Assembly (NCBI RefSeq): GCF_029428675.1
Contig: NZ_JAJNEL010000001.1
Coordinates: 3,906,001 to 3,970,000 of the forward strand
Source of the DNA: Streptomyces sp. JH14
Lineage (GTDB): Bacteria; Actinomycetota; Actinomycetes; Streptomycetales; Streptomycetaceae
Length of the DNA stretch: 64,000 bases
Direction: 5' to 3'
Under the pieces are notes generated by a model, which ran no database searches, was not told the origin of the DNA, and saw only the letters and a program-made list of their open reading frames with translations. The translations under genes and the position numbers were made by a program. Below are positions 1 to 9,127 of the stretch, piece after piece; the first letter of the stretch is position 1; every line of letters begins with the position of its first letter.

Positions 1-731
1 CGGACCAGCCGGACCCACATGAAGAGCACGAACGCGGCGAAGATGAACCACTCACCGGTGTAGCCCAGGTTCTGGAACGCCTTCAGGTCGAGCCCGCTGC
101 CCTGCGGCGCGACGGCAGGCACGGGACGCAGCGCACCGTTCTCGGTGCCGCTGCTCCCGGCGCCCGTGTCCTGGAGCGTCACCCAGGCGTCGTACACGTC
201 GTACGGCACGAGGTTGACCAGCGTCGCGGCGCTGATCATGCCGAGCTGACCGCCGGGGAGGCCGCCCGCCGTGTCAACGCCGTCCGTCCCCGTGTTCTCG
301 GACGCCTGGAGGTCGCCGGTCACCGTGACCTCGCCGGCCGGCGCGGCGGGCACCGGGGTGTGCCCGGCCTTGCCGGGCAGCCAGCCGCGTACCACCGGCA
401 GGGCCTTGCCGCTGTCGGTGCGCAGCATGTTCAGGACGTAGAAGCCGGTCCTGTCGTCCAATTCCCGGCCGGGCACCAGGAACTGGTCGGCGTACCGGCC
501 GGTCGCGGTGGCCGGGCGGCCGGACGTCACGGTGTCGACCGGCAGGAGGTCGTCGAGGGGCTTTGCCGCCCTCGTCCCCGGGTTCGGCTGCTTCGCGGCC
601 TGCTCGTGCGTCTGCACGCGGTCCTCGAAGCGGCCGAGCTGCCAGGTGCCCATGAAGACGCAGAGCGGGATGGCCAGTACGGCGAAGAGGTTGATCCCCC
701 ACCATCGCGGGGTCAGCAGGAACCGGTACAC
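1..731 (-). CDS. SURF1 family cytochrome oxidase assembly protein (C-terminus cut by window edge)
   Basis: This is a membrane protein of the SURF1 family, which assists haem insertion and assembly of cytochrome c oxidase. The visible 243 codons start with a short cytoplasmic stretch (YRFLLTPRWWG), run into a first membrane helix (about residues 10-30, ending in MGTWQLGRFEDR, the family's N-terminal signature), continue through an extracytoplasmic domain, and reach a second helix (FIFAAFVLFMWVRLV) where the window ends. The two-helix layout is the family pattern. The GTG at 731 is chosen because it precedes the conserved YRFLLTPRW; a GGAGG lies almost against it, so the start could be slightly different. 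The last few residues are missing. Confidence 0.85.
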   Translation of the reverse strand, partial: MYRFLLTPRWWGINLFAVLAIPLCVFMGTWQLGRFEDRVQTHEQAAKQPNPGTRAAKPLDDLLPVDTVTSGRPATATGRYADQFLVPGRELDDRTGFYVLNMLRTDSGKALPVVRGWLPGKAGHTPVPAAPAGEVTVTGDLQASENTGTDGVDTAGGLPGGQLGMISAATLVNLVPYDVYDAWVTLQDTGAGSSGTENGALRPVPAVAPQGSGLDLKAFQNLGYTGEWFIFAAFVLFMWVRLV

Positions 732-747
732 CCCTCCACGGTACGGT

Positions 748-773
748 CCCCGCTCCGGAAACCCGGAGCGGGG
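748..773 (-). terminator. Hairpin terminator after the S9 peptidase gene
   Basis: A perfect 11-bp inverted repeat (748-758 and 763-773, CCCCGCTCCGG) with a 4-nt loop lies between the stop of the upstream peptidase gene and the SURF1 start. It has no clear T-run, as is usual for Streptomyces terminators. Confidence 0.55.
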
Positions 774-923
774 GCCGTCGGAGCCGCGATTCCCGGCGGT
801 CGGCGCCGCCTTCCCGGACCTGCCTGCCCTCGTACCCGGCCTTCGCAGGCCGGCCCGGTGCCACGCGCCCCGGCCGCCGGGGCCGGCCCCGGCACCGGGC
901 CGGCCCCGGCGGCCGGACGGCCG

Positions 924-2780
924 CTACCCGAGGTGCCGCCGGGCGAAGTCCAGCTCCAGCCGCACCTGCTTGATCCGTTCCTCGACGACGAGCGAGCCGT
1001 GCCCCGCGTCGTACCGGTAGACCTCGTGGACGGCCTGCCGGTCCTTCAGCCGGTCCACATAGTTCTCGACCTGGCGGATCGGGCAGCGCGGGTCGTTGAC
1101 GCCGGCCGAGATGTAGACCGGCGCCCGCACGGCGTCGACGTACGTCAGAGGCGACGAGGCCTCGAACCGCTCCGGCACCTCCTCCGGCGTACCGCCCAGC
1201 AGCGTACGGTCCATGGCCTTCAGGGCCTCCATCTCGTCGTGGTAGGCCGTGACGTAGTCCGCGACCGGCACCGCGGCCAGGCCCAGCGCCCAGTCGTCCG
1301 GCTGCGTACCGAGACCGAGCAGCGTCAGATAGCCGCCCCAGGAGCCCCCGGCCAGGACCAGCTTCTCCGGGTCGGCGAGCCCCGACTTCACCGCCCACTC
1401 CCGGACCGCCGCGATGTCCTCCAGCTCGATCAGGCCGACCCGGTGCTTGAGCGCGTCCGTCCAGGCCCGCCCGTAACCCGTCGAGCCGCGGTAGTTGACG
1501 CGGACGACCGCATAGCCGTGGTCCACCCAGGCGGCCGGCCCGGACGCGAACGCATCACTGTCGTGCCAGGTCGGGCCGCCATGGATCTCGAACACGGTCG
1601 GGAACGGGCCGTCGGCCGCAGCGGCGGGCCGCTGCACCAGCGCATGGATCCGGCCGCCGGGCCCGTCCACCCACACGTCCTCCACCGGCACGGACGCCGG
1701 AGCCTTCGCACCCGGCGGATCGAGCACCACCGCACCCGTCGTGGACCGCACGACCGGCGGCTGGGCGGCCGACGACCACAGAAACTCCACCGTGCCGTCC
1801 GGCCGGGCCGTGGCGCCCGACACCGATCCGGCCGGTGTCTCCACCCGGACCGGGGCGCTGTCGGTTCCCGGCTCGTACCGCCACAGGTCACTGCGGGCCT
1901 CGAAGCCGTGCACGATCAGCAGCGCGGAGCCGTCCGGATACCACTCGGCGCCCACATCGCCGGGCAGATCGATCGCGAGGTCCGTCTCCGTCCCCGCCAC
2001 CGGGTCCCAGATCATCGGCTCCCAGCGGCCCCGCCGCTGATGCCCGACCAGCAGCCGCGTGTCCCCGGCGACCGGTGCGAAGCCCAGCACCGTCAGACCG
2101 AGCTCCTGCGTACCGCCCTTGGTGTCGTCTAGCTCGGCGACCGTCGACCCGTCCGGCCGCACCACGCGCAGCGCCGAATGCATCGCGTCGCCGTGCTCGG
2201 TGTGCTCCAGGGCGATCAGCGTCCCGTCGTACGACAGATCCCCGACGCCCGCGGACTCGCGGTGCCGGTAGATCTCGACGGGCGGGGTCCCGGGCCGTAC
2301 GACGTGGATCGTCGTCCCGTCCTCGTCGGTCGACCGGCCGACCACCGCCGTCCCGTCCCGCCCGATCGCGAGTCCCGCCGGATACGAGGCCTCGAGCCCG
2401 GGAGCCGCCGGCTCGTCCGCCGTCCCTCCGTCCCCCTCACCGCTGCCACCACCGCGGAACGGCTGGCGCATCCACACCCCGAACTCGTCGCCGTCGGTGT
2501 CGTTGAACCACCAGATCGCCTCGCCGTCCGGTGTCAGTACCCCGTCCGTCGTCCCGTTCGGCCGGTCCGTGACCTGCCGCTGCTTGCCGGTCGCCCGGTC
2601 CCACGCATACAACTCGTACGTCCCCGTCGCGTTGGAGACGAACAGCGCGCGGTCCGGTGCGTCCTCCGCCCAGTCGGGCAGCGACACCCGGGGCGCCCGA
2701 AAGCGCTGCTCCCACTCCGGCACGGAGCCGGTCGTCCGTGCCGGTACGGAATCGGTCGTCGAGCCAGTGATCTCAGTCAT
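924..2780 (-). CDS. S9 family serine peptidase (prolyl oligopeptidase / acylaminoacyl-peptidase type)
   Basis: 618-residue cytoplasmic peptidase of the alpha/beta-hydrolase S9 family, expected to cleave short peptides. Residues of roughly 40-370 form a WD40-like beta-propeller (repeated blades such as DGVLTPDGEAIWWFND). The C-terminal third is the hydrolase domain, with nucleophile Ser480 in GGSWGGY, Asp563 in GVNDPRCP and His594 in DAGHGS, so the triad is complete. No signal peptide is seen. The ATG at 2780 follows a run of G residues resembling a ribosome site; an ATG three codons upstream is possible. It is divergent from the methyltransferase gene at 2851, with a 70-bp shared intergenic region. 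The exact substrate cannot be told. Confidence 0.9.
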   Translation of the reverse strand: MTEITGSTTDSVPARTTGSVPEWEQRFRAPRVSLPDWAEDAPDRALFVSNATGTYELYAWDRATGKQRQVTDRPNGTTDGVLTPDGEAIWWFNDTDGDEFGVWMRQPFRGGGSGEGDGGTADEPAAPGLEASYPAGLAIGRDGTAVVGRSTDEDGTTIHVVRPGTPPVEIYRHRESAGVGDLSYDGTLIALEHTEHGDAMHSALRVVRPDGSTVAELDDTKGGTQELGLTVLGFAPVAGDTRLLVGHQRRGRWEPMIWDPVAGTETDLAIDLPGDVGAEWYPDGSALLIVHGFEARSDLWRYEPGTDSAPVRVETPAGSVSGATARPDGTVEFLWSSAAQPPVVRSTTGAVVLDPPGAKAPASVPVEDVWVDGPGGRIHALVQRPAAAADGPFPTVFEIHGGPTWHDSDAFASGPAAWVDHGYAVVRVNYRGSTGYGRAWTDALKHRVGLIELEDIAAVREWAVKSGLADPEKLVLAGGSWGGYLTLLGLGTQPDDWALGLAAVPVADYVTAYHDEMEALKAMDRTLLGGTPEEVPERFEASSPLTYVDAVRAPVYISAGVNDPRCPIRQVENYVDRLKDRQAVHEVYRYDAGHGSLVVEERIKQVRLELDFARRHLG

Positions 2781-2850
2781 GCCCCCCATTCTGCGCCGGA
2801 GGAACGACAATTCGCTCGCGTCGTCCGCAGCCTGTGGATAACCTTCCCGG

Positions 2851-3687
2851 ATGCACCTCCCGACCCCTGACGACTGGCGCGAGGCGAACCGCGCGCGCTG
2901 GGACGAGCGTGTGCCGATCCACACGGCGAGCGATTTCTACGACCTCGACTCCTTCCGCGCGGGCAAGGACGCCCTGCGCCCCTTCGAGCTCGCGGAGGTC
3001 GGGGACGTCACAGGAAAGTCGCTGCTGCATCTGCAGTGCCACATAGGGCTCGACACCCTTTCCTGGGCACGACACGGCGCGGCGCACGTCGTCGGTCTCG
3101 ACTTCTCCGAGCCGGCCGTCGAGACCGCCCGGTCCCTGGCCCGCGATCTGGGGTTCACCCCGGACCGGGCGGCGTTCGTCGCCGCCGATGTGTACGACGC
3201 GCCGGAGGCCGTCCCGGATTCCTCGTACGACATCGTCTACACGGGAGTCGGCGCCCTGAACTGGCTGCCGGACACCCGGCGCTGGGCCGAGACCGCCGCC
3301 TCGCTCGTCGCACCCGGCGGCTTCCTCTACCTTGCGGAGTTCCATCCGCTCACCGACTGCCTCGACGACTCGACCGGCTCGGCGCTCGAGCACGACTACT
3401 TCAGTCGTGACGCATGGGTGGACGAGACACCGGGAACGTACGCGGACTTCGACGCGCCGACCGTCCACAACCGCAGCGTCGAGTGGCAGCACCCGGTCGG
3501 CGACGTGGTGTCGGCGCTCGCCGCCGCCGGGCTGCGGATCGAGTTCCTGCACGAGCACGACGTCTCGCTCTTCGCGCGGTTCACGGTGCTGGAGCGGCAT
3601 GGGGACGGTTTCTACCGCTTCCCCGCCGACCGGCCCCGGATCCCGCTGATGTACTCGATCAAGGCGTCGAGGCCGCGCACAGGCTGA
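2851..3687 (+). CDS. Class I SAM-dependent methyltransferase
   Basis: 278-residue protein with a Rossmann-type methyltransferase fold. Motif I is LLHLQCHIGLDTLSWA, with the less common HLQCHIG loop in place of GCGTG. It is followed by the acidic residue of VVGLDFSE (ribose binding) and the post-motif stretch of SSYDIVYTGVGALNWL. The HLQCHIG form is typical of a subgroup of small-molecule methyltransferases found in actinobacteria. The C-terminal part is rich in aromatic residues and may form a substrate lid. Gene order gives no substrate: the divergent neighbour is a peptidase and the next gene a SnoaL-like protein. The start is the first ATG, 70 bp from the divergent start. Confidence 0.85.
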   Translation: MHLPTPDDWREANRARWDERVPIHTASDFYDLDSFRAGKDALRPFELAEVGDVTGKSLLHLQCHIGLDTLSWARHGAAHVVGLDFSEPAVETARSLARDLGFTPDRAAFVAADVYDAPEAVPDSSYDIVYTGVGALNWLPDTRRWAETAASLVAPGGFLYLAEFHPLTDCLDDSTGSALEHDYFSRDAWVDETPGTYADFDAPTVHNRSVEWQHPVGDVVSALAAAGLRIEFLHEHDVSLFARFTVLERHGDGFYRFPADRPRIPLMYSIKASRPRTG

Positions 3688-3761
3688 CCGGTGGGCCGGT
3701 CGGCCCCCGACCCTCCGGCTGCCGTGGGCCGGTTGTCAGTGGCCGGGTTCACACTCGGAGC

Positions 3762-4145
3762 ATGACTGCCGATCTGCGCGCCACGGTGGAGACGTACTGG
3801 ACCGCGGCCGACGAGCGTGACTGGGCCACTTTCGCGACGACGCTCGCCGAGGAGGTGCTGTACGACCTTCCGCAGACCCGCGAGCGGATCCGCGGAAGAG
3901 AGCGGTACCTCCAGTTCAACCGGGAGTATCCGGGGGACTGGCGTGTCCGTGTCGAGCGGATCGTGGCCGACCGGGACGGCCGGCAGGTGGCCGTCCGGAC
4001 TCTGTTCGCCGTCGGCCCGGAGGAGATGCACGCGATCCACTTCTTCACCGGCGACGAACAGGGCCGGATTGTGGAAATCACGGACTTCTGGCCGGAGCCG
4101 TACGAACCCCCGGCAGGCCGGGAGCACCTCGTCGAGCGCTACTGA
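3762..4145 (+). CDS. SnoaL-like / NTF2-fold protein
   Basis: 127-residue protein of the NTF2-like superfamily: an N-terminal helix (VETYWTAADERDWATF), then alternating strands ending in a conserved aromatic and acidic tail (RIVEITDFWPEPY). Members are small isomerases, hydratases or dehydratases, or ligand-binding proteins. The stretch IVEITDFWPEP is close to SnoaL-like proteins of unknown substrate. The ATG at 3762 follows a CGGAG ribosome-binding sequence about 4 nt upstream. The gap of 74 bp after the methyltransferase would allow co-transcription. No catalytic assignment is possible from the sequence alone. Confidence 0.8.
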   Translation: MTADLRATVETYWTAADERDWATFATTLAEEVLYDLPQTRERIRGRERYLQFNREYPGDWRVRVERIVADRDGRQVAVRTLFAVGPEEMHAIHFFTGDEQGRIVEITDFWPEPYEPPAGREHLVERY

Positions 4146-4418
4146 GCACGGGGCCGAGTGTCGCCGAGGGGCTGGCGGGGACGGGACCGGTCCGGCCGGG
4201 GCGCGGACGGCGGCGAGGGTGCTCATCACGGCCTCGCCGCAGGAGCGGCGGATCCACATGGCGTCCAGGACATGCCCGTGCGTACCGACGGGGTGACGAA
4301 GACGCGGCGGGCCACCGGAGACTTCCCGGGGCCCGCCGCATTCACGTACCGCCGCACAGGGGCGTGTGCCGCTGTGCGCGCCCTGCGGGCGAGTTGCCCG
4401 ACCTCTTGCGCGAGCGGG

Positions 4419-5225
4419 TCACGCGACCGAGCGGAAGGCCGGCAGGTAGCCGCCCGACTGCCCTGCGGCCTTGGGGTGGTACGACTCGTAGACGGGGAGG
4501 GTCACGCTGTTGAGCCACGCGTCACCGGAGCACAGCTCGTGTCCGGTGAACTCGTCGACCACGCTGGAGAACGTGAACCCGGCGCCGGCCGCCTGCTGGG
4601 AGATGACGCCGTTCAGCACGTTCGACGCGTTGTTGATGGCCGAGCGCTCGGTCTCGGAGAGCCCGGCGATGCAGTTCCCGTCCAGCCGGTAGAAGCGCGG
4701 GTATCCGAGCACCACCACACGCGCCTGCGGGGCGCGTGAGCGGATGGAGCCGTAGAGCGAACCGAGCCTGGAAGGCAGCGAGTTCTGCATCTGGGAGACG
4801 GCCGCGTTCACGCTGCTCACGCAGGTTGCCTCGCTGTAGAGGACGCAGTCCTCCATCACATCGGCGAAGCCGACGTCATTGCCGCCCGCGGTGACGCTGA
4901 CCAGGGTGGTGGACGAACTCAGCGCACCCAGCTGACCGCTCGCCACCGAACTCGTCGTGGCACCCGAACAGGCGACGAAGGCGAAGGAGGACGGTGAGTT
5001 CTGGACGGCCCACAGGTACGGGTAGGCCTTGGTGCTCCGATGACAGTCGCCGCTGTCGGAGAGGTAGCTTCCGGAACCGACGCCGGACGAGTAGGAGTCG
5101 CCGAGAGCGACGTACCCGCCGGCGGCGGCCGTGGAGGCGGCCGAGGCCGGCTGGGCCATGCCCAGCGCGACCACGGCCGCGAGGACCAGAGTGGATGCGG
5201 ACGCCCAGAGTCTTCGTACTGACAT
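4419..5225 (-). CDS. Secreted SGNH/GDSL hydrolase (lipase/esterase)
   Basis: 268-residue exported esterase. A signal peptide (MSVRR, hydrophobic core, cleavage near PASAA) is followed by SGNH block I GDSYSSG with nucleophile Ser44, block II/III glycine and asparagine in TAGGNDVGF, and block V His250 in YESYHPKAAG. An even number of cysteines suggests extracytoplasmic disulfides. Length and motif layout match the Streptomyces secreted esterase/lipase group typified by the S. rimosus and S. scabies enzymes, where a Ser-His arrangement with a main-chain carbonyl can replace the acid. It stands alone, convergent with the SnoaL-like gene. The upstream region holds no recognisable operator. Confidence 0.9.
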   Translation of the reverse strand: MSVRRLWASASTLVLAAVVALGMAQPASAASTAAAGGYVALGDSYSSGVGSGSYLSDSGDCHRSTKAYPYLWAVQNSPSSFAFVACSGATTSSVASGQLGALSSSTTLVSVTAGGNDVGFADVMEDCVLYSEATCVSSVNAAVSQMQNSLPSRLGSLYGSIRSRAPQARVVVLGYPRFYRLDGNCIAGLSETERSAINNASNVLNGVISQQAAGAGFTFSSVVDEFTGHELCSGDAWLNSVTLPVYESYHPKAAGQSGGYLPAFRSVA

Positions 5226-5691
5226 GGCTGTCAGCCCTCCGAAATGTGGGGGGTGGGTGGGGGGTTGAGTGAGCGAGCACGTTTCTAGCAGCCATGGGTA
5301 CCGGCCGGTAATAGCCGCGCAGGAACTCGTCCGGTATGCCCGAATGATCGTTCGGTAGGTAGAGCTCCGCGCGTAGATAAACCTTCAACTGGCCCTGAAA
5401 TCAAGGGAAATGAGAAACGCGGTGGCCCCGCCGACAAGGGGCCCGATGCCTCCGCCGGTACCGGCCGGGCGACTCGCTCCCACACGTCGCCCACAGGCGG
5501 CCGCAGCCCGTCATGGCGTTCACGATCAGAGAGGGGAGGGCGGTCGCTCGCGACGTACTGTCCCGTCCCCAGCCTGCTGTACGGACTCGACCCGGCCTGA
5601 CATCGCCCGATCACCAAGGACCTCGCGGGAGCGCCCGGGACGCCCAGCTGTAGCCTGGAGATCCACGACAGAACGTGCAGATCGGCGCCTT
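5226..5691. other. Intergenic region between divergent esterase and amidase genes
   Basis: 466 bp without a convincing gene. It should hold the promoters for both flanking genes. A G-rich ribosome-like stretch precedes the esterase start. I see a TAGCCT -10-like hexamer at 5651-5656 ahead of the amidase gene and no clear repeats. Open frames here lack codon-position bias. Confidence 0.5.
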
Positions 5692-6528
5692 GTGTACCCG
5701 CTTCCCTCGCACCCGATCCGGATCGCCGCCGCCCAGGCCCAGGCGGTGGCCGGCGACATCGAGGCCAACGTGGCCACCGTGGCCGCCATGGTCCGGGAGT
5801 CCGCTCGGGCCGGGGCCCGGCTCGTGGTCTTCCCGGAGAAGTTCCTCAGTGGTTACGAGCCCGATCTCATCCGGGCCGACCCCGAGCGGTGCGCCGTGCA
5901 GCCCGACGACCCACGCCTGGCTCCGGTCGCCGAAGCCTGCCGGGAGACCGGCACGGTCGCCGTCGTCGGAGCGGCCTTCCACGACCGGGGCGATCTGTAT
6001 GTCTCGGCGCTGGTGGTCGGGGCGAGCGGGGAACTCGTCACCCGTTACGACAAGCAGAACCTGTTCAAGGCGGAACGGGAGATCTACCGCGAAGGCGCGG
6101 CCGGGTGCACTCTCGAACTCGACGGCTGGCGCCTGGGTCTGGGGATCTGCTACGACTCCGGCTTCCCCGAACACGCCCGGGCGGCCGCGCTGGACGGCTG
6201 CCACGCCTACGTCGTCGGCGCGCTGTTCAGCGTCGGCAACGGCTACCACGAGTCACGCACCTGGTTCCCGGCGCGGGCCCTGGACAACACCTGCTATGCC
6301 GTCCTGGCCAACCACATCGGCACCACCGGGGGCTGGAACACCTGCGGGGCCAGCGCCATCTGGGGCCCGGACGGCCGGGTCCACGCCGAGGCGGGCCCGG
6401 ACCGGCGCGAGCTGATCACCGCCGATCTCGACCCGCAGACACTGATCGCCGCCCGCGACAGTGAACCCATGCTGCGCGACCTGATCGACACCGGCACACA
6501 CCCGCGCGCCCTGCACCGGCTGAGCTGA
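5692..6528 (+). CDS. Carbon-nitrogen hydrolase (nitrilase superfamily amidase)
   Basis: 278-residue cytoplasmic amidase of the nitrilase superfamily, hydrolysing a non-peptide C-N bond by a cysteine nucleophile. The Glu-Lys-Cys triad is visible: Glu49 in VVFPEKFLSGYE, Lys121 in RYDKQNLFKAE, and Cys153 in LGLGICYDSGFPE. The order and spacing match omega-amidase and N-carbamoylputrescine amidase-like enzymes. The open frame extends far upstream, but similarity to the family begins at IRIAAAQ, so the GTG at 5692 is the most reasonable start; its ribosome-binding site is weak. Neighbours do not reveal a pathway. Substrate unknown. Confidence 0.85.
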   Translation: MYPLPSHPIRIAAAQAQAVAGDIEANVATVAAMVRESARAGARLVVFPEKFLSGYEPDLIRADPERCAVQPDDPRLAPVAEACRETGTVAVVGAAFHDRGDLYVSALVVGASGELVTRYDKQNLFKAEREIYREGAAGCTLELDGWRLGLGICYDSGFPEHARAAALDGCHAYVVGALFSVGNGYHESRTWFPARALDNTCYAVLANHIGTTGGWNTCGASAIWGPDGRVHAEAGPDRRELITADLDPQTLIAARDSEPMLRDLIDTGTHPRALHRLS

Positions 6529-6685
6529 CTCGCGCGCAAGCCGGCAGGGAGCCGGCCTTCACCGGCTCTGTGTACCCGCAATCGGGCGTCACGGCCTTCG
6601 ATGCGGTGCAGACCCCCTGAAGGCGGGGCAGTGCACCAGGGGCCGACACCGCGGACGGCAGAAAACCGCGCGAGAAGGGCGGCGG

Positions 6686-7552
6686 GTGGATATGCCTTCG
6701 GGCTGGGAGTGGGACGACACACTGTTCTCGGGTGCGGCCCCGTATTACGAGCGCGGGCGGCTCCCGTATGCACCCGGACTCGCGGACACGCTCGCCGAGG
6801 CTCTGGCGCTCGACGGCCGGGGCCGTCTGATCGATGTGGGCTGTGGACCCGGCACCCTGGCCCTGGGCCTGGCGCACCTGTTCAGTGAGATCGTCGGCGT
6901 CGACCCGGACAGCGGCATGATCGCGGAGGCCGGCCGCGGTGCCGCCGAGGCAGGAGTGGCCGGGAAGGCGCACTGGGTTCGGGCCCGGGCCGAGGATCTG
7001 ACCGCTGGGCTCGGGGAGTTCACCGTCGCGACCTTCGGCCAGTCGTTCCACTGGATGGATCGTGAGCTGGTGGCGGCAACCGTCCGGGACATGCTCCGGC
7101 CCGGCGGGGCGCTGGTGCACATCTCGGACGAGAAGTCGCAGACCCGAGCCGTCGACGGCCTTCCCTGTCCGGCGGTGCCCTACGAGGCGATGGCGGAGCT
7201 GGTCAGGCACTACCTGGGACCGGTTCGGCGGGCCGGCCGGGGATTGCTTCCGCACGGGACACCCGGCGGCGAGGCGGAGGTGCTCGCCCGGGCGGGATTC
7301 TCCGGTCCTGAGCGCCGGGTGGTTCCCGGCGGACAGCCGCTGGAACGCACGTGTGACGACGTCGTCGCGTGGGTGTTCTCGATGTCCTTCTCGGCTCCGC
7401 ACCTTTTCGGCACGCGCCGTGACGCCTTCGAGGAGGACCTGCGTGGTCTCCTGCGGGAGGCCTCCCCGACGGAGCGGTTCTCCGAACGCGTGCCGAGCAC
7501 CGAGGTCTTCGTCTGGCGCAGGCCTTCTCCAGGGGCCGGGCAGGTTCGCTGA
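6686..7552 (+). CDS. Class I SAM-dependent methyltransferase
   Basis: 288-residue methyltransferase with motif I LIDVGCGPGTLALGLA, the ribose-binding acid in EIVGVDPDSGM, and the motif around SFHWMDRE. The last resembles the S-HW/HHW region of UbiE-like and Tam-like enzymes acting on small carboxylic acids or quinones. The GTG at 6686 is favoured because AAGGG lies 7 nt upstream; an ATG two codons downstream is the alternative. A second, unrelated methyltransferase gene follows 67 bp later on the same strand. Substrate cannot be inferred. Confidence 0.85.
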   Translation: MDMPSGWEWDDTLFSGAAPYYERGRLPYAPGLADTLAEALALDGRGRLIDVGCGPGTLALGLAHLFSEIVGVDPDSGMIAEAGRGAAEAGVAGKAHWVRARAEDLTAGLGEFTVATFGQSFHWMDRELVAATVRDMLRPGGALVHISDEKSQTRAVDGLPCPAVPYEAMAELVRHYLGPVRRAGRGLLPHGTPGGEAEVLARAGFSGPERRVVPGGQPLERTCDDVVAWVFSMSFSAPHLFGTRRDAFEEDLRGLLREASPTERFSERVPSTEVFVWRRPSPGAGQVR

Positions 7553-7619
7553 AGTCCTGTCCGGGGCGAGCAGCGAAATCGAGTGGTGGAGGAGACCTGC
7601 TCCTCATACGTTCGACCAC

Positions 7620-8360
7620 ATGACTGACGAGTGTTTCGGGCATCCACGACTCGCCGCGATCTACGACCCGCTCGACCCCGATCGCAGCGACCTCGACGCC
7701 TACGCCCTGATGGTGAAGGAGTTCGGGGCGCGCCGGGTGCTGGACATCGGTTGCGGGACAGGTGTGTTCGCGCTCCTGCTGGCGGGTCGCGGGATCGAAG
7801 TCGTCGGCGTCGACCCCGCCCCGGCGTCCATCGACGTGGCCCGGGCCAAACCGGGCAGCGACCGGGTGCGATGGATCTGCGGTGACGCGACAGCGCTTCC
7901 GCCGCTGCGGGTCGACCTCGCGACCATGACCGCGAACGTCGCTCAGCAAATTGTCGATCCGCAGGCATGGCGCAAGACCCTGAGGGGTGTGTACGAAGCC
8001 CTGCGGCCCGGCGGGCGGCTGGTGTTCGAGACCCGGGATCCGGTCAGGCGTGCCTGGGAGGAGTGGAACCGCGAGAGCTCGTACGGCGTGACGGAGATCC
8101 CCGGTGTCGGTTCCGTCGAGAGCTGGCACCAGTTGACCGAGGTGGCCGGGCCGCTGGTGACATTCCGCACGACCTATGTGTTCGCCGCGGACGGGCAGGT
8201 GCTGACGTCGGATTCGACGTTGCGTTTTCGCGAGCGACAGGAGGTCGAGGCGGAGCTGGTCGCGCAGGGGTACGAGGTGGAGGACGTTCGTGACGCGCCC
8301 GACCGGCCGGGCAGGGAGTTCGTCTTCCTCGCGCGACGTCCGGAGACCGGCCACGTCTGA
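7620..8360 (+). CDS. Class I SAM-dependent methyltransferase
   Basis: 246-residue methyltransferase: N-terminal helix HPRLAAIYDPLDPDRSDLD, motif I RVLDIGCGTGVFALLLA, ribose-binding Asp in VVGVDPAPASI, motif II region RWICGDATAL. The N-terminal AAIYDxL pattern and C-terminal beta-hairpin (FRTTYVFAADGQVLTSDSTL) occur in a common actinobacterial subgroup of unknown substrate. The start ATG at 7620 sits right before MTDECFGHPRL. It may be co-transcribed with the preceding methyltransferase gene and is convergent with the regulator gene at 8379. Confidence 0.85.
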   Translation: MTDECFGHPRLAAIYDPLDPDRSDLDAYALMVKEFGARRVLDIGCGTGVFALLLAGRGIEVVGVDPAPASIDVARAKPGSDRVRWICGDATALPPLRVDLATMTANVAQQIVDPQAWRKTLRGVYEALRPGGRLVFETRDPVRRAWEEWNRESSYGVTEIPGVGSVESWHQLTEVAGPLVTFRTTYVFAADGQVLTSDSTLRFRERQEVEAELVAQGYEVEDVRDAPDRPGREFVFLARRPETGHV

Positions 8361-8378
8361 GGTCTTCGCCCTCGCCGC

Positions 8379-8678
8379 TCAGGCGTGTCGGGCCGCACTG
8401 TCGGCGATTTCCTGCAGGGCGGCCATGTGACCGACCAGGGCGCTCCGCCCGTCATCGGTGAGTGCGAGCCATGTCCGGGGCGTCTTGCCGACGTACCCTC
8501 TGCGCACTGAGACGTAACCCAAGTCCGCAAAGGCGGAGACGTTCTTGGAGAGGTTCGAGGGCGAGAGGGCGCAGTACTCCTGGACGGCGCGGAATTCCGC
8601 CTCGTCGCAGCCGGAGAGGAAGGCCGCAATCCGGATGCGGGTGACGGTTCGAAACGCATCGTTCAGCTCGGCCGTCAT
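8379..8678 (-). CDS. Winged-helix transcriptional regulator (MarR/ArsR-like, short form)
   Basis: 99-residue protein made almost only of a winged helix: first helix FRTVTRIRIAAFLSG, recognition region EYCALSPSNLSKNVSAFADLGY, wing VSVRRGYVGKTPRTWLALT. It resembles the compact winged-helix group found paired with a small membrane protein in many bacteria. Its ATG overlaps the TGA of the membrane-protein gene by 4 nt, so the two are translationally coupled, and the regulator probably controls the shared promoter through the inverted repeat at 9109-9150. The signal sensed is unknown. Confidence 0.85.
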   Translation of the reverse strand: MTAELNDAFRTVTRIRIAAFLSGCDEAEFRAVQEYCALSPSNLSKNVSAFADLGYVSVRRGYVGKTPRTWLALTDDGRSALVGHMAALQEIADSAARHA

Positions 8679-9127
8679 GCGCGGACCTGCTTGTGCAGCA
8701 TGAACCAGGTGCAGAGGAATACGGCCAGGCCCAGCCCGCTCCAGATCCACCGCAGGTCCGGGCTGACAGCCAGTGCGCAGATCAGGATGGCTGCACAGGC
8801 GTTGACGGTGCGGCGGCGTTTTTCACGTGCGGGACCGCGCAGGCCGGTGATGCCCTGTCGGGCCCGGATGCGGGTCAGGATCTGGTCGGCGGCCAGAGCG
8901 AGGAGGAGGCCCCCACCGATGGTCAGTGCCTTCAACCAGTGGGGTGAGGGGCTGAATCCGCCCAGCGCCAGGGCGGCGCCCAGGAGGAAGCCGCAGGTGG
9001 GCGGCGCCCATGCCGGCAGCCGCGGTTCGACGGACGACCGGTAGGACTGGCGGGCCTGCTCAAGGTCGTGTCGTGCTTCTTCAGCGTCCACGGTTGCCAC
9101 CCTGGCATGTACTTTCCTGATTTTCAA
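8675..9127 (-). CDS. Small membrane protein paired with winged-helix regulator
   Basis: 150-residue protein with a short charged N-terminus (EEARHDLEQARQSYRSS, likely a cytoplasmic helix) and four predicted membrane segments arranged as two hairpins: PPTCGFLLGAALALGG, ALTIGGGLLLALAADQI, VNACAAILICALAVS, and WSGLGLAVFLCTWFML. No enzymatic motif is visible. It is the first gene of a two-gene operon with the regulator, overlapping it by 4 nt. The ATG at 9127 sits just inside the inverted repeat; GTG codons at the 10th and 13th positions are possible alternatives. It may be the regulator's effector or sensor partner. Confidence 0.7.
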   Translation of the reverse strand: MKIRKVHARVATVDAEEARHDLEQARQSYRSSVEPRLPAWAPPTCGFLLGAALALGGFSPSPHWLKALTIGGGLLLALAADQILTRIRARQGITGLRGPAREKRRRTVNACAAILICALAVSPDLRWIWSGLGLAVFLCTWFMLHKQVRA